Origin: Betaproteobacteria bacterium
Lineage (GTDB): Bacteria; Pseudomonadota; Gammaproteobacteria; Burkholderiales; Rhodocyclaceae
Direction of reading: 5' to 3'
Assembly: GCA_016868295.1 (NCBI GenBank)
Contig: VGHJ01000011.1
Span: 1 to 58,930 of the forward strand
Length of the DNA: 58,930 nucleotides
This document shows positions 24,909 through 34,558 of the stretch, piece after piece. The notes beneath the pieces are model-generated. The model ran no database searches and was not told the origin of the DNA. It worked only from the letters and a program-made list of their open reading frames with translations. Made by a program: the position numbers and the translations under genes. Positions within the stretch are counted from its first letter, which is position 1, and each line of letters starts with the position of its first letter.

Positions 24909-27900
24909 TCACATACTTCTCCGGTACTGTCCGCCCACCTCGAACAGCGCCTGGGTGACCTGACCCAGCGAACATACCCGCACCGCGTCCACCAGCACCG
25001 CGAAGACGTTGCCGTTCTCGATGACGGTCTGCTTCAGGTGCGCCAGCATCGGGGCGGCCTCGGCGGCATGGCGGCTCTGGAAGTCGGCCAGTCTTGAGAG
25101 TTGCGACTGCTTCTCCTCCTCCGTCGAGCGCGCCAGCTCGACCTTCTCGGGCACGCCGTCGCCGTGCGGGTTGCGGAAGGTGTTTACGCCGATGATCGGG
25201 TAGGAGCCGTCGTGCTTGCGGTGCTCGTAGTAGAGCGACTCCTCCTGGATCTTGCCGCGCTGGTAGCCGGTCTCCATGGCGCCGAGTACGCCGCCGCGCG
25301 AAGAAATGGCCTCGAACTCCTTCAGCACCGCCTCTTCGACCAGATCGGTCAGTTCGTCTATGACGAAAGCCCCCTGGTTCGGGTTCTCGTTCTTCGCCAG
25401 GCCCCACTCGCGGTTGATGACCAGCTGGATGGCCATGGCGCGGCGCACCGATTCCTCGGTCGGCGTGGTGATGGCCTCGTCGTAAGCATTGGTGTGCAGG
25501 CTGTTGCAGTTGTCGTAGATGGCGATCAGGGCCTGCAGGGTGGTGCGGATGTCGTTGAAGGCCATCTCCTGGGCGTGCAGCGAGCGGCCGGAAGTCTGCA
25601 CATGGTATTTGAGCTTTTGCGAGCGCTCGTTGGCGCCGTAGCGGTTCTTCATCGCCACCGCCCAGATGCGGCGGGCGACACGGCCGATCACCGTGTACTC
25701 CGGGTCCATGCCGTTGGAGAAGAAGAAGGACAGGTTGGGCGCGAAGTCGTCGATGTGCATGCCGCGGGCGAGGTAGGTCTCGACGTAGGTGAAGCCGTTG
25801 GCCAGCGTGAAGGCCAGCTGCGAGATCGGGTTCGCCCCGGCCTCGGCGATGTGGTAGCCGGAGATCGACACCGAGTAGAAGTTCTTCACGTCGTGGTGGA
25901 CGAAGTACTCCTGGATGTCGCCCATCATCTTCAGGGCGAACTCAGTGGAGAAGATGCAGGTGTTCTGGCCCTGGTCCTCCTTCAGGATGTCGGCCTGCAC
26001 GGTGCCGCGCACGTTCGACAGCGTCCACTCGCGGATCTTGTCGGCCTCGTCCTCGGTCGGCTCGCGCCGGTTGTCGGCGCGGAACTTGTCGATCTGCTGG
26101 TCGAGCGCGGTGTTGAAGAACATGGCGAGGATCACCGGCGCCGGGCCGTTGATGGTCATCGACACCGAGGTGGTCGGGCAGACCAGGTCGAAGCCCGAGT
26201 ACAGCACCTTCATGTCGTCGAGCGTGGCGATCGACACGCCCGAGTTGCCGACCTTGCCGTAGATGTCCGGCCGCAGGTCCGGGTCGCAGCCGTAGAGCGT
26301 CACCGAGTCGAAGGCCGTCGACAGGCGGTGCGCCGGCATGCCCTCGGAGACCTTCTTGAAGCGGCGGTTGGTGCGGAAGGCATCGCCCTCGCCGGCGAAC
26401 ATGCGCGTCGGGTCTTCATTTTCGCGCTTGAAGGCGAAGACACCGGCGGCATACGGGAAGGAGCCGGGCACGTTCTCCTTCATGAGGAAGCGCAGCGTCT
26501 CGCCCTCGTCCTCGAACTTCGGCAGCACCACCTTGCGGATCTTGGTGCCGGAGAGGCTCTCAGAGACCAGGCCGGTGCGCACCTCCTTGTCGCGGATCTT
26601 CACGACGTACTCGTCGCCCGAGTACGCGCGCTGCATGTCGGGCCACATCTCCAGCAGCTTCTTGGCGCGCGGGTCGAGCTGGCCGTCCTTCCAGGCGATG
26701 AGTTCGTCGAACTGCGCAACGTCCTTGCCGCAGCCCTCGAACAGCGCCTTGGCCGTGCGCAGGCTCTGCCGCTCGCGGGCGATCGTCGCCTGCTCGGCGG
26801 TGTGCCGGTGGTAGCCGCGCACCGCATCGGCGATGTCGGCGAGGTAGCGCACGCGCTCGGCCGGCACGATGGCGCGGCCGCGCGAGGATTGGCGCACCGC
26901 CACCTTCGGCAGCTTGCCGGGGGCGGTCTTCAGGCCCAGCGCATTGAGCTTCGGCAGCAGCGCCTGATACAGGGCCGTAACGCCGTCGTCGTTGAAGCGC
27001 GCCGCCATGGTGCCGAACACCGGCATTTCGTCCACCGGGGTCGTGAACAGCTCGCGGTTGCGCTGCACCTGCTTCCTCACGTCGCGGAAGGCATCCTCCG
27101 CCCCCTTGCGGTCGAACTTGTTGATGGCGACGAAGTCGGCGAAGTCGAGCATGTCGATTTTCTCGAGCTGGCTGGCGGCGCCGAACTCGGGAGTCATGAC
27201 ATAGAGCGAGGCGTCGACGTGCGGCACGATGGCGGCGTCGCCCTGGCCAATGCCGGAGGTCTCGACGACGACGAGGTCGAAGCCGGCCAGCTTGCAGGCG
27301 GCGATCACTTCCGGCAGGGCGGCGGAGATCTCCGAGCCCGTGTCGCGCGTGGCCAGCGAGCGCATGAAGATGTTGGGATGGCCGATGGCGTTCATGCGGA
27401 TGCGGTCGCCGAGCAGTGCGCCGCCGGTGCGCTTGCGCGAGGGGTCGACCGCCACCACGGCAATCTTGAGGGAGTCGTTCTGGTCGAGGCGCAGGCGGCG
27501 GATCAGTTCGTCGGTAAGGCTCGACTTGCCCGAGCCGCCGGTGCCGGTGATGCCGAGGGTCGGCACCTTGGCCTGAGCGCCGTCCTGCAGAAGCTGACTT
27601 TTCAGCTTGTCGGGCACCGCGCCGTTTTCCAGCGCGGTGATCAGGCGGGAAAGCGCGCGGCGGTCGCCGGCGGCCACCGCCTTCAGGTCCGGCGCGCCGG
27701 AAATGGCCACGTCGCACTGCGCCACCATGTCGTTGATCATGCCCTGCAGGCCCATCCTGCGGCCGTCCTCGACCGAATAGATGTGGGCGACGCCGTAGGC
27801 GTGCAGTTCGCGGATCTCTTCCGGCACGATCACCCCGCCGCCGCCGCCGAAGACCCTGATGTTCTCGCCGCCGCGGCTCTTCAGCAGATCGACCATGTAC

Positions 27901-28160
27901 TTGAAGTACTCGACGTGGCCGCCCTGGTAGGAGGAGACGGCGATGCCCTGCACGTCCTCCTGCAGCGCCGCCGTGACGATCTCCTCGACCGAGCGGTTGT
28001 GGCCGAGGTGAATCACCTCGGCGCCGGTCGACTGGAGGATGCGCCGCATGATGTTGATCGAGGCGTCGTGGCCGTCGAACAGCGAGGCGGCGCTGACGAA
28101 GCGCACCTTGTGCTGCGGCTTGTAGGCGGCGATCTTCTGGCTCACGCTCAAATCGGTCAT
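24909..28160 (-). CDS. icmF: Fused isobutyryl-CoA mutase
   Basis: A 1083-residue adenosylcobalamin enzyme interconverting isobutyryl-CoA and n-butyryl-CoA. Domains in order: B12-binding (residues about 18-150, with [16 protein letters not shown]; His31 is the cobalt ligand), G-protein chaperone of the MeaB/MeaI type (P-loop GTGGSGKSS; later [12 protein letters not shown]), and the mutase barrel ([56 protein letters not shown]). Having the chaperone between the B12 and substrate domains is diagnostic of IcmF rather than methylmalonyl-CoA mutase. Relatives also act on isovaleryl/pivalyl-CoA. I chose the ATG at 28160; the extension to 28259 runs through the promoter. Confidence 0.95.
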   Translation of the reverse strand: MTDLSVSQKIAAYKPQHKVRFVSAASLFDGHDASINIMRRILQSTGAEVIHLGHNRSVEEIVTAALQEDVQGIAVSSYQGGHVEYFKYMVDLLKSRGGENIRVFGGGGGVIVPEEIRELHAYGVAHIYSVEDGRRMGLQGMINDMVAQCDVAISGAPDLKAVAAGDRRALSRLITALENGAVPDKLKSQLLQDGAQAKVPTLGITGTGGSGKSSLTDELIRRLRLDQNDSLKIAVVAVDPSRKRTGGALLGDRIRMNAIGHPNIFMRSLATRDTGSEISAALPEVIAACKLAGFDLVVVETSGIGQGDAAIVPHVDASLYVMTPEFGAASQLEKIDMLDFADFVAINKFDRKGAEDAFRDVRKQVQRNRELFTTPVDEMPVFGTMAARFNDDGVTALYQALLPKLNALGLKTAPGKLPKVAVRQSSRGRAIVPAERVRYLADIADAVRGYHRHTAEQATIARERQSLRTAKALFEGCGKDVAQFDELIAWKDGQLDPRAKKLLEMWPDMQRAYSGDEYVVKIRDKEVRTGLVSESLSGTKIRKVVLPKFEDEGETLRFLMKENVPGSFPYAAGVFAFKRENEDPTRMFAGEGDAFRTNRRFKKVSEGMPAHRLSTAFDSVTLYGCDPDLRPDIYGKVGNSGVSIATLDDMKVLYSGFDLVCPTTSVSMTINGPAPVILAMFFNTALDQQIDKFRADNRREPTEDEADKIREWTLSNVRGTVQADILKEDQGQNTCIFSTEFALKMMGDIQEYFVHHDVKNFYSVSISGYHIAEAGANPISQLAFTLANGFTYVETYLARGMHIDDFAPNLSFFFSNGMDPEYTVIGRVARRIWAVAMKNRYGANERSQKLKYHVQTSGRSLHAQEMAFNDIRTTLQALIAIYDNCNSLHTNAYDEAITTPTEESVRRAMAIQLVINREWGLAKNENPNQGAFVIDELTDLVEEAVLKEFEAISSRGGVLGAMETGYQRGKIQEESLYYEHRKHDGSYPIIGVNTFRNPHGDGVPEKVELARSTEEEKQSQLSRLADFQSRHAAEAAPMLAHLKQTVIENGNVFAVLVDAVRVCSLGQVTQALFEVGGQYRRSM
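27578..27602 (-). repeat. 25-bp dispersed motif, copy D
   Basis: Minus strand reads AAAAGTCAGC, TTCTGCAGG, ACGGCG. It lies in icmF, sense to it, where it encodes KSQLLQDGA, a frame different from copies A-C. Confidence 0.78.
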
Positions 28161-28197
28161 GGCAACCACTCCGGAAGCGGCGGGTGTCGGAACGGGC

Positions 28198-28226
28198 AAT
28201 CTAACTGACGTTGACGTCAACGTCAA
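28198..28226 (-). promoter_or_regulatory. icmF promoter with an operator in its spacer (MerR-type, LiuR-like)
   Basis: Minus strand: TTGACG (28226-28221), 17 bp, TAGATT (28203-28198). The spacer and -35 are filled by the dyad TTGACGT-CA-ACGTCAA (plus strand 28211-28226), overlapped by TGACGT-TG-ACGTCA (28206-28219). The 7-2-7 ACGT dyad resembles sites of the MerR-family LiuR regulators of branched-chain acyl-CoA catabolism, as I recall them. The regulator gene is not in the window. Confidence 0.65.
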
Positions 28227-28292
28227 CCTGCCCGGGGCTCCAAGTGCCTGTCGGGGCACGGGATTTGTCGTCGGGACGGCAATCTTGCGCCG

Positions 28293-29813
28293 TCAGAGGC
28301 GCTTGCGCAACTCGGTCTTCAGGACCTTGCCGGTGGCGTTCTTCGGCAGGGCGTCGAGGAAGACGTAGCGCTTCGGCCGCTTGAAGCGGGCGATGTGGCC
28401 GAGGCAGAGGGCATCCAGTTCGTCGGCGCCGACTTGCATGCCGGGCCGCGCCGCGACGAAGGCCAGCACAATTTCGCCCCACTCCGCGTCCGGGGCGCCG
28501 ACCACCGAGGCCTCGGCCACGGCCGGATGGCGCAGCAGCACCTCCTCCACCTCGCGCGGGTAGATGTTCGAGCCGCCGCTGATGATGAGGTCCTTGCTGC
28601 GGTCGCGCAGGGTGAGGAAGCCCTCCTCGTCGAGAAAGCCGACGTCGCCGGTATGCAGCCAGCCGTTGCGCAGGGTCTGCAGCGTCGCCTCGGGGTTGTT
28701 CAGGTAGCCGGCCATCACGGTCGGGCCGCGCACCAGCACCTCGCCGATCTCACCGGCCGGCAGGGGGTTGTCGTCGATGTCGGCGACGCGCACCTCGATG
28801 CCGGCGAAGGGCCGGCCGACCGAGGCCAGCCTTTGCTCGTAGCGCGGATGCGCGGTGTCGGCATGCAGCGCCTTGTCCATCGCGGTGATGGTCATCGGGC
28901 TCTCACCCTGGCCGTAGATCTGCGCCAGCTTGCAGCCGAAAACCCTCATCGCCGCCTTGCAGTCCTCGACGTACATCGGCCCGCCGCCGTAAACGATGGT
29001 CTTCAGGTTCGTGCATTCCGGCCGCGCCCGCTCGGCGAACGCGACGAGGCGCTTGACCATGGTCGGCGCGGCGAACAGCGTCACGCCGCGGTGGGCGCGC
29101 AGGAGGTCGAAGATCTCCGCCTCGTCGAAGCCGCCCGATTCGGGCACGACGTTGCAGGCGGCCTGGATGACGTGCGGCAGGATGTAGAGGCCCGAGCCGT
29201 GCGACATCGGCGCGGCGTGCAGGATGGACTCCCCGGGCGCAATGGTGTCGACGTCGGCGAAGTAGGCCAGCGCCGCCGCCAGCAGGTTGGCATGGCTGAG
29301 CATGACGCCCTTCGGCTTGCCGGTGGTACCGCTGGTGTAGAACAGCCAGGCCAGATCGTCCGTCGCGACATCGGCCGGCGCCAGCGGTGCGTGCCGCAGC
29401 AGCGCATCGTAATCGGCGCCATCGACATCGATCACGCTCGCCAGCGCCGGCGATTCCGCCTGCGCGGCAGCCACGCCTTCGGCCAGATCCGCAGTCACGA
29501 AGCAGGCGCCGGCGGCGGTATCGCGGAAGATGAACGCCAGCTCGCGCGGATGCAGCTTGGCGTTGACCGGCACGGCGCACAGCCCGGCCTGCCAGCAGGC
29601 GAAGAGCAGTTCGACGTACTGCGGACAGTTCTTCATGACCAGCGCCACGCGCTGTCCCGGCAGCAGACCGAGCCCTTCGCGCAGCCCGCCGGCGAGCCGC
29701 GCGACGCGCCCCGCCAGCACGGCGTAATCGTGCAGGACGCGAGCGCCCAGCGCTACCGCCGGCTGGCGCGGAAAGGCGCGGGCGCTGCGTTCCAGCAGAA
29801 GGGCGAGATTCAC
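28293..29813 (-). CDS. Class I adenylate-forming acyl-CoA ligase
   Basis: A 506-residue acyl-CoA ligase of the FadD/medium-chain type. P-loop WLFYTSGTTGKPKGVMLSHA, A5 IYGQGESPMT, A7 GWLHTGDVGFLDEEGFLTLRD, A8 RSKDLIISGGSNIYPREVEE, and the catalytic A10 Lys in PKNATGKVLKTELRKRL. GQGESPM in place of YGxTE is found in a subset of these ligases. GTG start at 29813 with GGAGG upstream. It precedes icmF by 132 bp, but icmF has its own promoter in that gap; the pair could activate and isomerise a branched short-chain acid such as isobutyrate. Confidence 0.9.
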   Translation of the reverse strand: MNLALLLERSARAFPRQPAVALGARVLHDYAVLAGRVARLAGGLREGLGLLPGQRVALVMKNCPQYVELLFACWQAGLCAVPVNAKLHPRELAFIFRDTAAGACFVTADLAEGVAAAQAESPALASVIDVDGADYDALLRHAPLAPADVATDDLAWLFYTSGTTGKPKGVMLSHANLLAAALAYFADVDTIAPGESILHAAPMSHGSGLYILPHVIQAACNVVPESGGFDEAEIFDLLRAHRGVTLFAAPTMVKRLVAFAERARPECTNLKTIVYGGGPMYVEDCKAAMRVFGCKLAQIYGQGESPMTITAMDKALHADTAHPRYEQRLASVGRPFAGIEVRVADIDDNPLPAGEIGEVLVRGPTVMAGYLNNPEATLQTLRNGWLHTGDVGFLDEEGFLTLRDRSKDLIISGGSNIYPREVEEVLLRHPAVAEASVVGAPDAEWGEIVLAFVAARPGMQVGADELDALCLGHIARFKRPKRYVFLDALPKNATGKVLKTELRKRL

Positions 29814-29835
29814 GGCGTCACCTCCGCCCGCGATT

Positions 29836-32800
29836 TTACCGCTTCGCCTCCCGCGCCTTCACCAGCGCATAGATCGCCGGAATCACGATCAGCGTCAGCA
29901 GGGTCGACGACACCATGCCGCCGACCATCGGCGCGGCGATGCGGCGCATCACCTCGGAGCCGGTGCCCGTCCCCCACATGATGGGCAGGAGGCCGGCCAT
30001 GATGGCGACCACGGTCATCATCTTCGGCCGCACGCGCTCCACCGCCCCTTCCATCACCGCGGCGTAGAGGTCGTCAAGGCCCGGGCGCCGTCCCGCGGCG
30101 GCTGACTTTTGCTGCGCCGACTGCCAGGCGTGGTCGAGGTAGATCAGCATCACCACGCCGGTCTCGGCCGCCACGCCGGCCAGGGCGATGAAGCCCACCG
30201 CCACCGCCACCGAAAGGTTGTAGCCGAGCAGCCACATCAGCCAGACGCCGCCGACCAGGGCGAAGGGCACCGAGAGCATGACGATGAGGGTCTCGGTGAG
30301 GCGCCGGAAGTTGAGGTAGAGCAGCAGGAAGATGGTGAGGAGCGTCGCCGGCACGACGATCTTCATGCGCTCGACGGCGCGCTCCATGTACTCGAACTGG
30401 CCGCTCCAGGCGACGTAGTAGCCGGGCGGGAAGGCCACCTTCTCCGCCACCGCCCGCTTCGCCTCGGCGACGTAGCCGCCGATGTCTCGCTCGCGGATGT
30501 CGACGTAGATGTAGGCCGAGAGCAGCGCGTTCTCGGTGCGGATGGCCGGCGCGCCCCGGCTGATCGAGACCTGCGCCACCTGGCCGAGCGGGACCATGGC
30601 AAACCCGGTGGCGCCGCCCATAGCCGGCACCAGCACCTCGCGCGCGATGCGTTCCGGATCCGAGCGCAGCTCGCGCGGGTAGCGGACGGCGACGCCATAG
30701 CGCTCGCGCCCCTCGACGGTGGTGGTCACCATCTCGCCGCCGAGCGCGGTGCCGATGACGTCCTGCAGCTCACCGACCGTGAGGCCGAGCCGGGCGAGGC
30801 GCGCGCGGTCCGGCACGATGTCGAGATAGTAGCCGCCGGTGAGGCGCTCGGCGAAGGCGCTCGTCGTGCCCGGGACGGCTTTCACCACCGCCTCGATCTC
30901 CTTCGCCAGGCGCTCCATGCCGGCGAGGTCCTTGCCGAATACCTTGATGCCGATCGGCGTGCGGATGCCGGTCGACAGCATGTCGATGCGCGCCTTGATC
31001 GGCATGGTCCACGCGTTCGACACGCCGGGGAACTGCAGCGCGCGGTCCATCTCGGCGATCAGCTTGTCGATGTCCATGCCGGGCCGCCATGCGGACTCGG
31101 GCTTGAGGTTGATCACCGTCTCGAACATCTCGGTCGGCGCCGGGTCGGTGGCGGTGTTGGCGCGGCCGGCCTTGCCGATCACCGAAGCCACCTCGGGAAA
31201 GCTCCTGATGATCTTGTTCTGCGTCTGCAGGACTTCGGCCGCCTTGGTGATCGACATGCCGGGCAGCGAGGTCGGCATGTAGAACAGCGTGCCCTCGTTC
31301 AGCGTCGGCATGAATTCCGAGCCGAGCCGGCTCGCCGGGACAAAAGTCAATCCCAGCGACACGGCGGCCAGGGCCAGGGTCAGGCCCTTCCTCCGCATCA
31401 CCCAGGCGATCACCGGCCGGTAGGCGCGGATGAGGGCGCGGTTCACCGGGTTCTGCGCCTCGGGCAGGATGCGGCCGCGGATGAAGAGCAGCATCAGCAC
31501 CGGCACCAGGGTGACCGAGAGCAGCGCCGCGCCGGCCATGGCGAAGGTCTTGGTCCACGCCAGCGGCGCGAACAGCCGCCCCTCCTGCGCCTCCAGCGTG
31601 AACACCGGCAGGAAGGAGACGGTGATGATGAGCAGCGAGAAGAACAGCGCCGGGCCGACTTCCTTGCAGGCGACGACGATGGCTTCGGCGCGTTGCTTGA
31701 ACGCGGCTACCCTCTCCCCCGGCCCCTCTCCCGCTTGCGGGAGAGGGGAGCTGGGAGGCAAGCGTTCGAGGTGCTTGTGCGCGTTCTCGATCATGACGAT
31801 GGCCGCGTCGATCATGGCGCCGATGGCGATGGCGATGCCGCCGAGGCTCATCAGGTTGGAGTTCATGCCGAGCAGGCGCATGGCGATGAAGGCGACCAGC
31901 ACGCCGACCGGCAGCATGAGGATGGCGACCAGGGCGCTCCTCACGTGCAGCAGGAAGACGACGCAGACGAGGGCGACGATCAGCGCCTCTTCGATCAGCG
32001 TGCGCTTGAGCGTGTCGATGGCGCGGTGGATCAGCTCGGAGCGGTCGTACACCGTCTCCACCGTCACGCCCGCCGGCAGACCCGAGGAGACCTCGGCGAT
32101 CTTCGCCTTGACGTTGTGGATCACTTCGAGGGCGTTCTGGCCGTAGCGTGCCATGGCGATGCCGGAGACCACCTCGCCCTCGCCGTTGAGCTCCGTCAGG
32201 CCGCGCCGCTCGTCGGGCACCAGTTCGACACGGGCGATGTCGCGGATCGTCACCGGCGTGCCCTGCTCGGCTTTCACGACGAGCTGCTCGATGTCCTCGC
32301 GCCCGCGCAGATAGCCGCGGCCGCGCACCATGTACTCGGTCTCGGCCATCTCGACGACGCGGCCGCCGACGTCGCGGTTGGAGTCGCGGATGACCTGCGC
32401 CACCTTCATCAGCGGGATGCCGTAGGCACGCAGCGCCACCGGATCCACCGTCACCTGGTAGGTCTGCACGAAGCCGCCGATCGAGGCGACTTCCGCCACG
32501 CCCGGCGCCTTGGTCAGCTGGTAGCGCAGGAACCAGTCCTGGATGGAGCGCAGCTCGGCCAGCGTCTTGTCCTTCGCCAGCAGGGCGTACTGGTAGACCC
32601 AGCCGACGCCGGTGGCGTCCGGGCCGATCTGCGGGGTGACGCCCTTCGGCATGCGGCCGGCGGCGAAGTTGAGGTACTCGAGCACGCGCGAGCGCGCCCA
32701 GTAGATGTCGGTGCCGTCCTCGAAGATGACGTAGACGAAGGAGGCGCCGAAGAAGGAGAAACCGCGCACCACTTTCGACTTCGGCACCGACAGCATGGCG

Positions 32801-33012
32801 CTGGTGAGCGGATAGGTGACCTGGTCCTCCACCACCTGCGGCGCCTGGCCGGGTACTTCGGTGTAGACGATGACCTGCACGTCGGAGAGGTCCGGCAGGG
32901 CGTCGATCGGCGTGCGCAGCACGGCGAAGACGCCGGCCAGCACGATGAACAGCGTGCCGAGCAGGACGAGGAAGCGGTTGCGCGCCGACCAGTCGATGAC
33001 GGCATTCAGCAT
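29836..33012 (-). CDS. cusA: Cu(I)/Ag(I) RND efflux pump, inner-membrane component
   Basis: A 1058-residue heavy-metal RND permease that exports Cu(I)/Ag(I) through the CusCBA complex. The three methionines lining the CusA metal site are conserved in context: FYMPTSLPG, PTEMFETVINL and RIDMLSTGIRTPIGI. Twelve transmembrane helices are expected; TM4 carries the IAIGAMIDAAIVMIENAHKHL segment with the proton-relay Asp. An in-frame insertion of about 20 residues (PPSSPLPQAGEGPGERV) follows HKHLER, created by the palindrome at 31723. The start overlaps the cusB end closely (1 bp between). Two copies of the 25-bp motif lie in this gene. Confidence 0.95.
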   Translation of the reverse strand: MLNAVIDWSARNRFLVLLGTLFIVLAGVFAVLRTPIDALPDLSDVQVIVYTEVPGQAPQVVEDQVTYPLTSAMLSVPKSKVVRGFSFFGASFVYVIFEDGTDIYWARSRVLEYLNFAAGRMPKGVTPQIGPDATGVGWVYQYALLAKDKTLAELRSIQDWFLRYQLTKAPGVAEVASIGGFVQTYQVTVDPVALRAYGIPLMKVAQVIRDSNRDVGGRVVEMAETEYMVRGRGYLRGREDIEQLVVKAEQGTPVTIRDIARVELVPDERRGLTELNGEGEVVSGIAMARYGQNALEVIHNVKAKIAEVSSGLPAGVTVETVYDRSELIHRAIDTLKRTLIEEALIVALVCVVFLLHVRSALVAILMLPVGVLVAFIAMRLLGMNSNLMSLGGIAIAIGAMIDAAIVMIENAHKHLERLPPSSPLPQAGEGPGERVAAFKQRAEAIVVACKEVGPALFFSLLIITVSFLPVFTLEAQEGRLFAPLAWTKTFAMAGAALLSVTLVPVLMLLFIRGRILPEAQNPVNRALIRAYRPVIAWVMRRKGLTLALAAVSLGLTFVPASRLGSEFMPTLNEGTLFYMPTSLPGMSITKAAEVLQTQNKIIRSFPEVASVIGKAGRANTATDPAPTEMFETVINLKPESAWRPGMDIDKLIAEMDRALQFPGVSNAWTMPIKARIDMLSTGIRTPIGIKVFGKDLAGMERLAKEIEAVVKAVPGTTSAFAERLTGGYYLDIVPDRARLARLGLTVGELQDVIGTALGGEMVTTTVEGRERYGVAVRYPRELRSDPERIAREVLVPAMGGATGFAMVPLGQVAQVSISRGAPAIRTENALLSAYIYVDIRERDIGGYVAEAKRAVAEKVAFPPGYYVAWSGQFEYMERAVERMKIVVPATLLTIFLLLYLNFRRLTETLIVMLSVPFALVGGVWLMWLLGYNLSVAVAVGFIALAGVAAETGVVMLIYLDHAWQSAQQKSAAAGRRPGLDDLYAAVMEGAVERVRPKMMTVVAIMAGLLPIMWGTGTGSEVMRRIAAPMVGGMVSSTLLTLIVIPAIYALVKAREAKR
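30086..30110 (-). repeat. 25-bp dispersed motif, copy E
   Basis: Minus strand reads AAAAGTCAGC, CGCCGCGGG, ACGGCG. It lies in cusA, sense to it, encoding KSAAAGRR in a loop of low conservation. Confidence 0.78.
31342..31366 (+). repeat. 25-bp dispersed motif, copy F
   Basis: Reads AAAAGTCAAT, CCCAGCGAC, ACGGCG. It lies in cusA, antisense to it (coding strand AAVSLGLTFVPA), 1.2 kb from copy E. Confidence 0.75.
31723..31748. repeat. Palindromic element inserted in frame in cusA
   Basis: CCCCTCTCCCGC (31723-31734), TT, GCGGGAGAGGGG (31737-31748): a perfect 12-bp stem inside cusA. Translated on the gene strand it gives SSPLPQAGEGPGE, the peptide typical of a widespread proteobacterial palindromic repeat. 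It sits in a cytoplasmic loop after TM4, where insertion is tolerable. Confidence 0.8.
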
Positions 33013-33013
33013 G

Positions 33014-34558
33014 TCAGTGTCCCGCGTGGCCGTGGGCCGAGAACCGCGCCGCGCCGCCCGCCTCGAGCTTGTAGATCACCCACTCGCCCGGCTTGCGCTC
33101 GACGAACTCGAAGGCGATCGGGCTGCCGGGCTTGAGCGATCCGACGAGCGAGGGGTTGGCCAGCACGAAGTCCATGGTCATCGAAGGCCAGCCGAGGCTC
33201 GCCACCGGTTCGTGGCTCACGCTCACCGTGCCGGCGGCGGCGTCGATGGCCTTCAGCGTGCCCTCCGCTTTGTGCGAAGCGGCCGGCTTCGCCGTGTCGC
33301 CGGGACTGACTTTTCCGAAACCGCCCAAGCCACCGAGTGCCGCCTTGAGGTTACTCTCGGCGTCGATGAGAAAGTTGGCGGCGACCACCACCGCCTCGCC
33401 CTCCTTGACGCCCTCGCGCACCTCGACGTAGTCGCCGGCGCGCACGCCGAGCTTCACTTCGCGCGGCTCGAAGCGCCCTTCTGCCATCTGCACCAGCACG
33501 ACGCGGCGCACGCCGCTGTCGATCACCGCCGAGGTCGGCACCGCCAGCACCTTGGCGCCGCCGGCAGGCGCCAGCTCCAGCGTCGCGAACATGGCGGGTT
33601 TCAGCAGCCCGCCGGGATTCGCCAGCTCGACCCGCACCGGCACGCTGCGCGTCTCCGCCTTCAGCGTCGGATAGACGTAGCTCACCGCGCCCTCGAACAC
33701 CTTGTCGGGGTAGGCGTCGACGCGCAGCCGCGCCTTCTGGCCGACGCGCACGCTGCCGATGTCCTGCTCGAAGACGTCGGCGACGGCCCACACCGCGGAC
33801 AGGTCGGCGATCTGGTAGAGCGCCTCGCCCGGCATGAAGCGCATGCCGGCGACGGCCTTCTTCTCCATGACGATGCCGGAAGCCGGCGCGCGCAGCGTCA
33901 GCGTGCGGCGCGCCTCGCCCGACTCGCGCAGGTGCGCAATCTGTTCGTCGGAGATGTCCCAGTTGCGCAGCCGCGCCAGGCTCGACTCGGCGAGCCGCCG
34001 CATGCCGGCCTGGGCCTCGCCGCCCGCTTCCCTGAGCGAGCGCTCGCCCTGGGCGGCGATGGCGTATTCCTTCTGCACCGAGACCAGTTCCGGGCTGTAC
34101 ACCTCGGCCAGCGTCTGGCCGCGGCCGACCGGCTGGCCGCTGGCGTTCACGTGCAGGCGCTCGATCCAACCCTCGAATTTCGGCGCGACGGCGTACAGGC
34201 GCCGCTCGTCCACCTCGATGCGAGCGGCGGCGCGCAGCTCGCGCGACAGCGCACGCAGCGCCGCGGCCTCGGTGCGCACGCCGAGCTTCTGCACCTTCTC
34301 CGTGCTGACGACGATGCCGCTGTCCGCGGCCGGCTCCTCGCCCGCGTAGACCGGAATGTAGTCCATGCCCATCGGATCCTTCTTCGGCACCGGCGAGGTG
34401 TCGGGCAGGCCCATCGGGTTGCGGTAGTAGAGCGGCTTGCGCTCGGCCGGGGCGGCCGCCTGCGGCGCGGCCGCTTCGTGCCCGCCGCGGCCGCCCAGCC
34501 AGTAGCCGAGGCCGAGCGCGGCCGCCACCAGCACGAGAGTGAGCATGGATTTATTCAC
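33014..34558 (-). CDS. cusB: Cu(I)/Ag(I) efflux periplasmic adaptor with C-terminal CusF-like domain
   Basis: A 514-residue adaptor. An N-terminal hydrophobic anchor (about residues 5-22) is followed by a heavy-metal-binding segment at 43-75 (YYRNPMGLPDTSPVPKKDPM, GMDYIPVY), lipoyl/hairpin/barrel domains (VYSPELVSVQKEYAIAAQGE; LRAPASGIVMEKKAVAGMRF), and, after a linker, a CusF-like domain at about 435-500 (HEPVASLGWPSMTMDFVL; the Trp and two Met of the Cu(I) site are kept) with a His-rich tail (SAHGHAGH). The GTG start at 34558 overlaps the cusC stop as GTGA. E. coli CusB lacks the appended chaperone domain. A longer frame to 35944 is a shadow of cusC. Confidence 0.93.
   Translation of the reverse strand: MNKSMLTLVLVAAALGLGYWLGGRGGHEAAAPQAAAPAERKPLYYRNPMGLPDTSPVPKKDPMGMDYIPVYAGEEPAADSGIVVSTEKVQKLGVRTEAAALRALSRELRAAARIEVDERRLYAVAPKFEGWIERLHVNASGQPVGRGQTLAEVYSPELVSVQKEYAIAAQGERSLREAGGEAQAGMRRLAESSLARLRNWDISDEQIAHLRESGEARRTLTLRAPASGIVMEKKAVAGMRFMPGEALYQIADLSAVWAVADVFEQDIGSVRVGQKARLRVDAYPDKVFEGAVSYVYPTLKAETRSVPVRVELANPGGLLKPAMFATLELAPAGGAKVLAVPTSAVIDSGVRRVVLVQMAEGRFEPREVKLGVRAGDYVEVREGVKEGEAVVVAANFLIDAESNLKAALGGLGGFGKVSPGDTAKPAASHKAEGTLKAIDAAAGTVSVSHEPVASLGWPSMTMDFVLANPSLVGSLKPGSPIAFEFVERKPGEWVIYKLEAGGAARFSAHGHAGH
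33290..33314 (-). repeat. 25-bp dispersed motif, copy G
   Basis: Minus strand reads AAAAGTCAGT, CCCGGCGAC, ACGGCG. It lies in cusB, sense to it, encoding GKVSPGDTAK in the linker before the CusF-like domain; a third reading frame relative to the other copies. Confidence 0.8.

Noticed and set aside
24909-28160. Methylmalonyl-CoA mutase
   Set aside because: The G-protein domain lies between an N-terminal B12 domain and the mutase barrel, the IcmF arrangement; methylmalonyl-CoA mutase has B12 at the C-terminus and a separate chaperone.
25101-28208. Very long open frame antisense to icmF (1035 codons), and similar ones antisense to gltB (42011-46585), cusA (30109-33135) and the liv operon (15488-17785)
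   Set aside because: They mirror the codon structure of well-supported genes in a GC-rich genome, have Arg/Ala/His-rich compositions with no recognisable domains, and lack ribosome sites.
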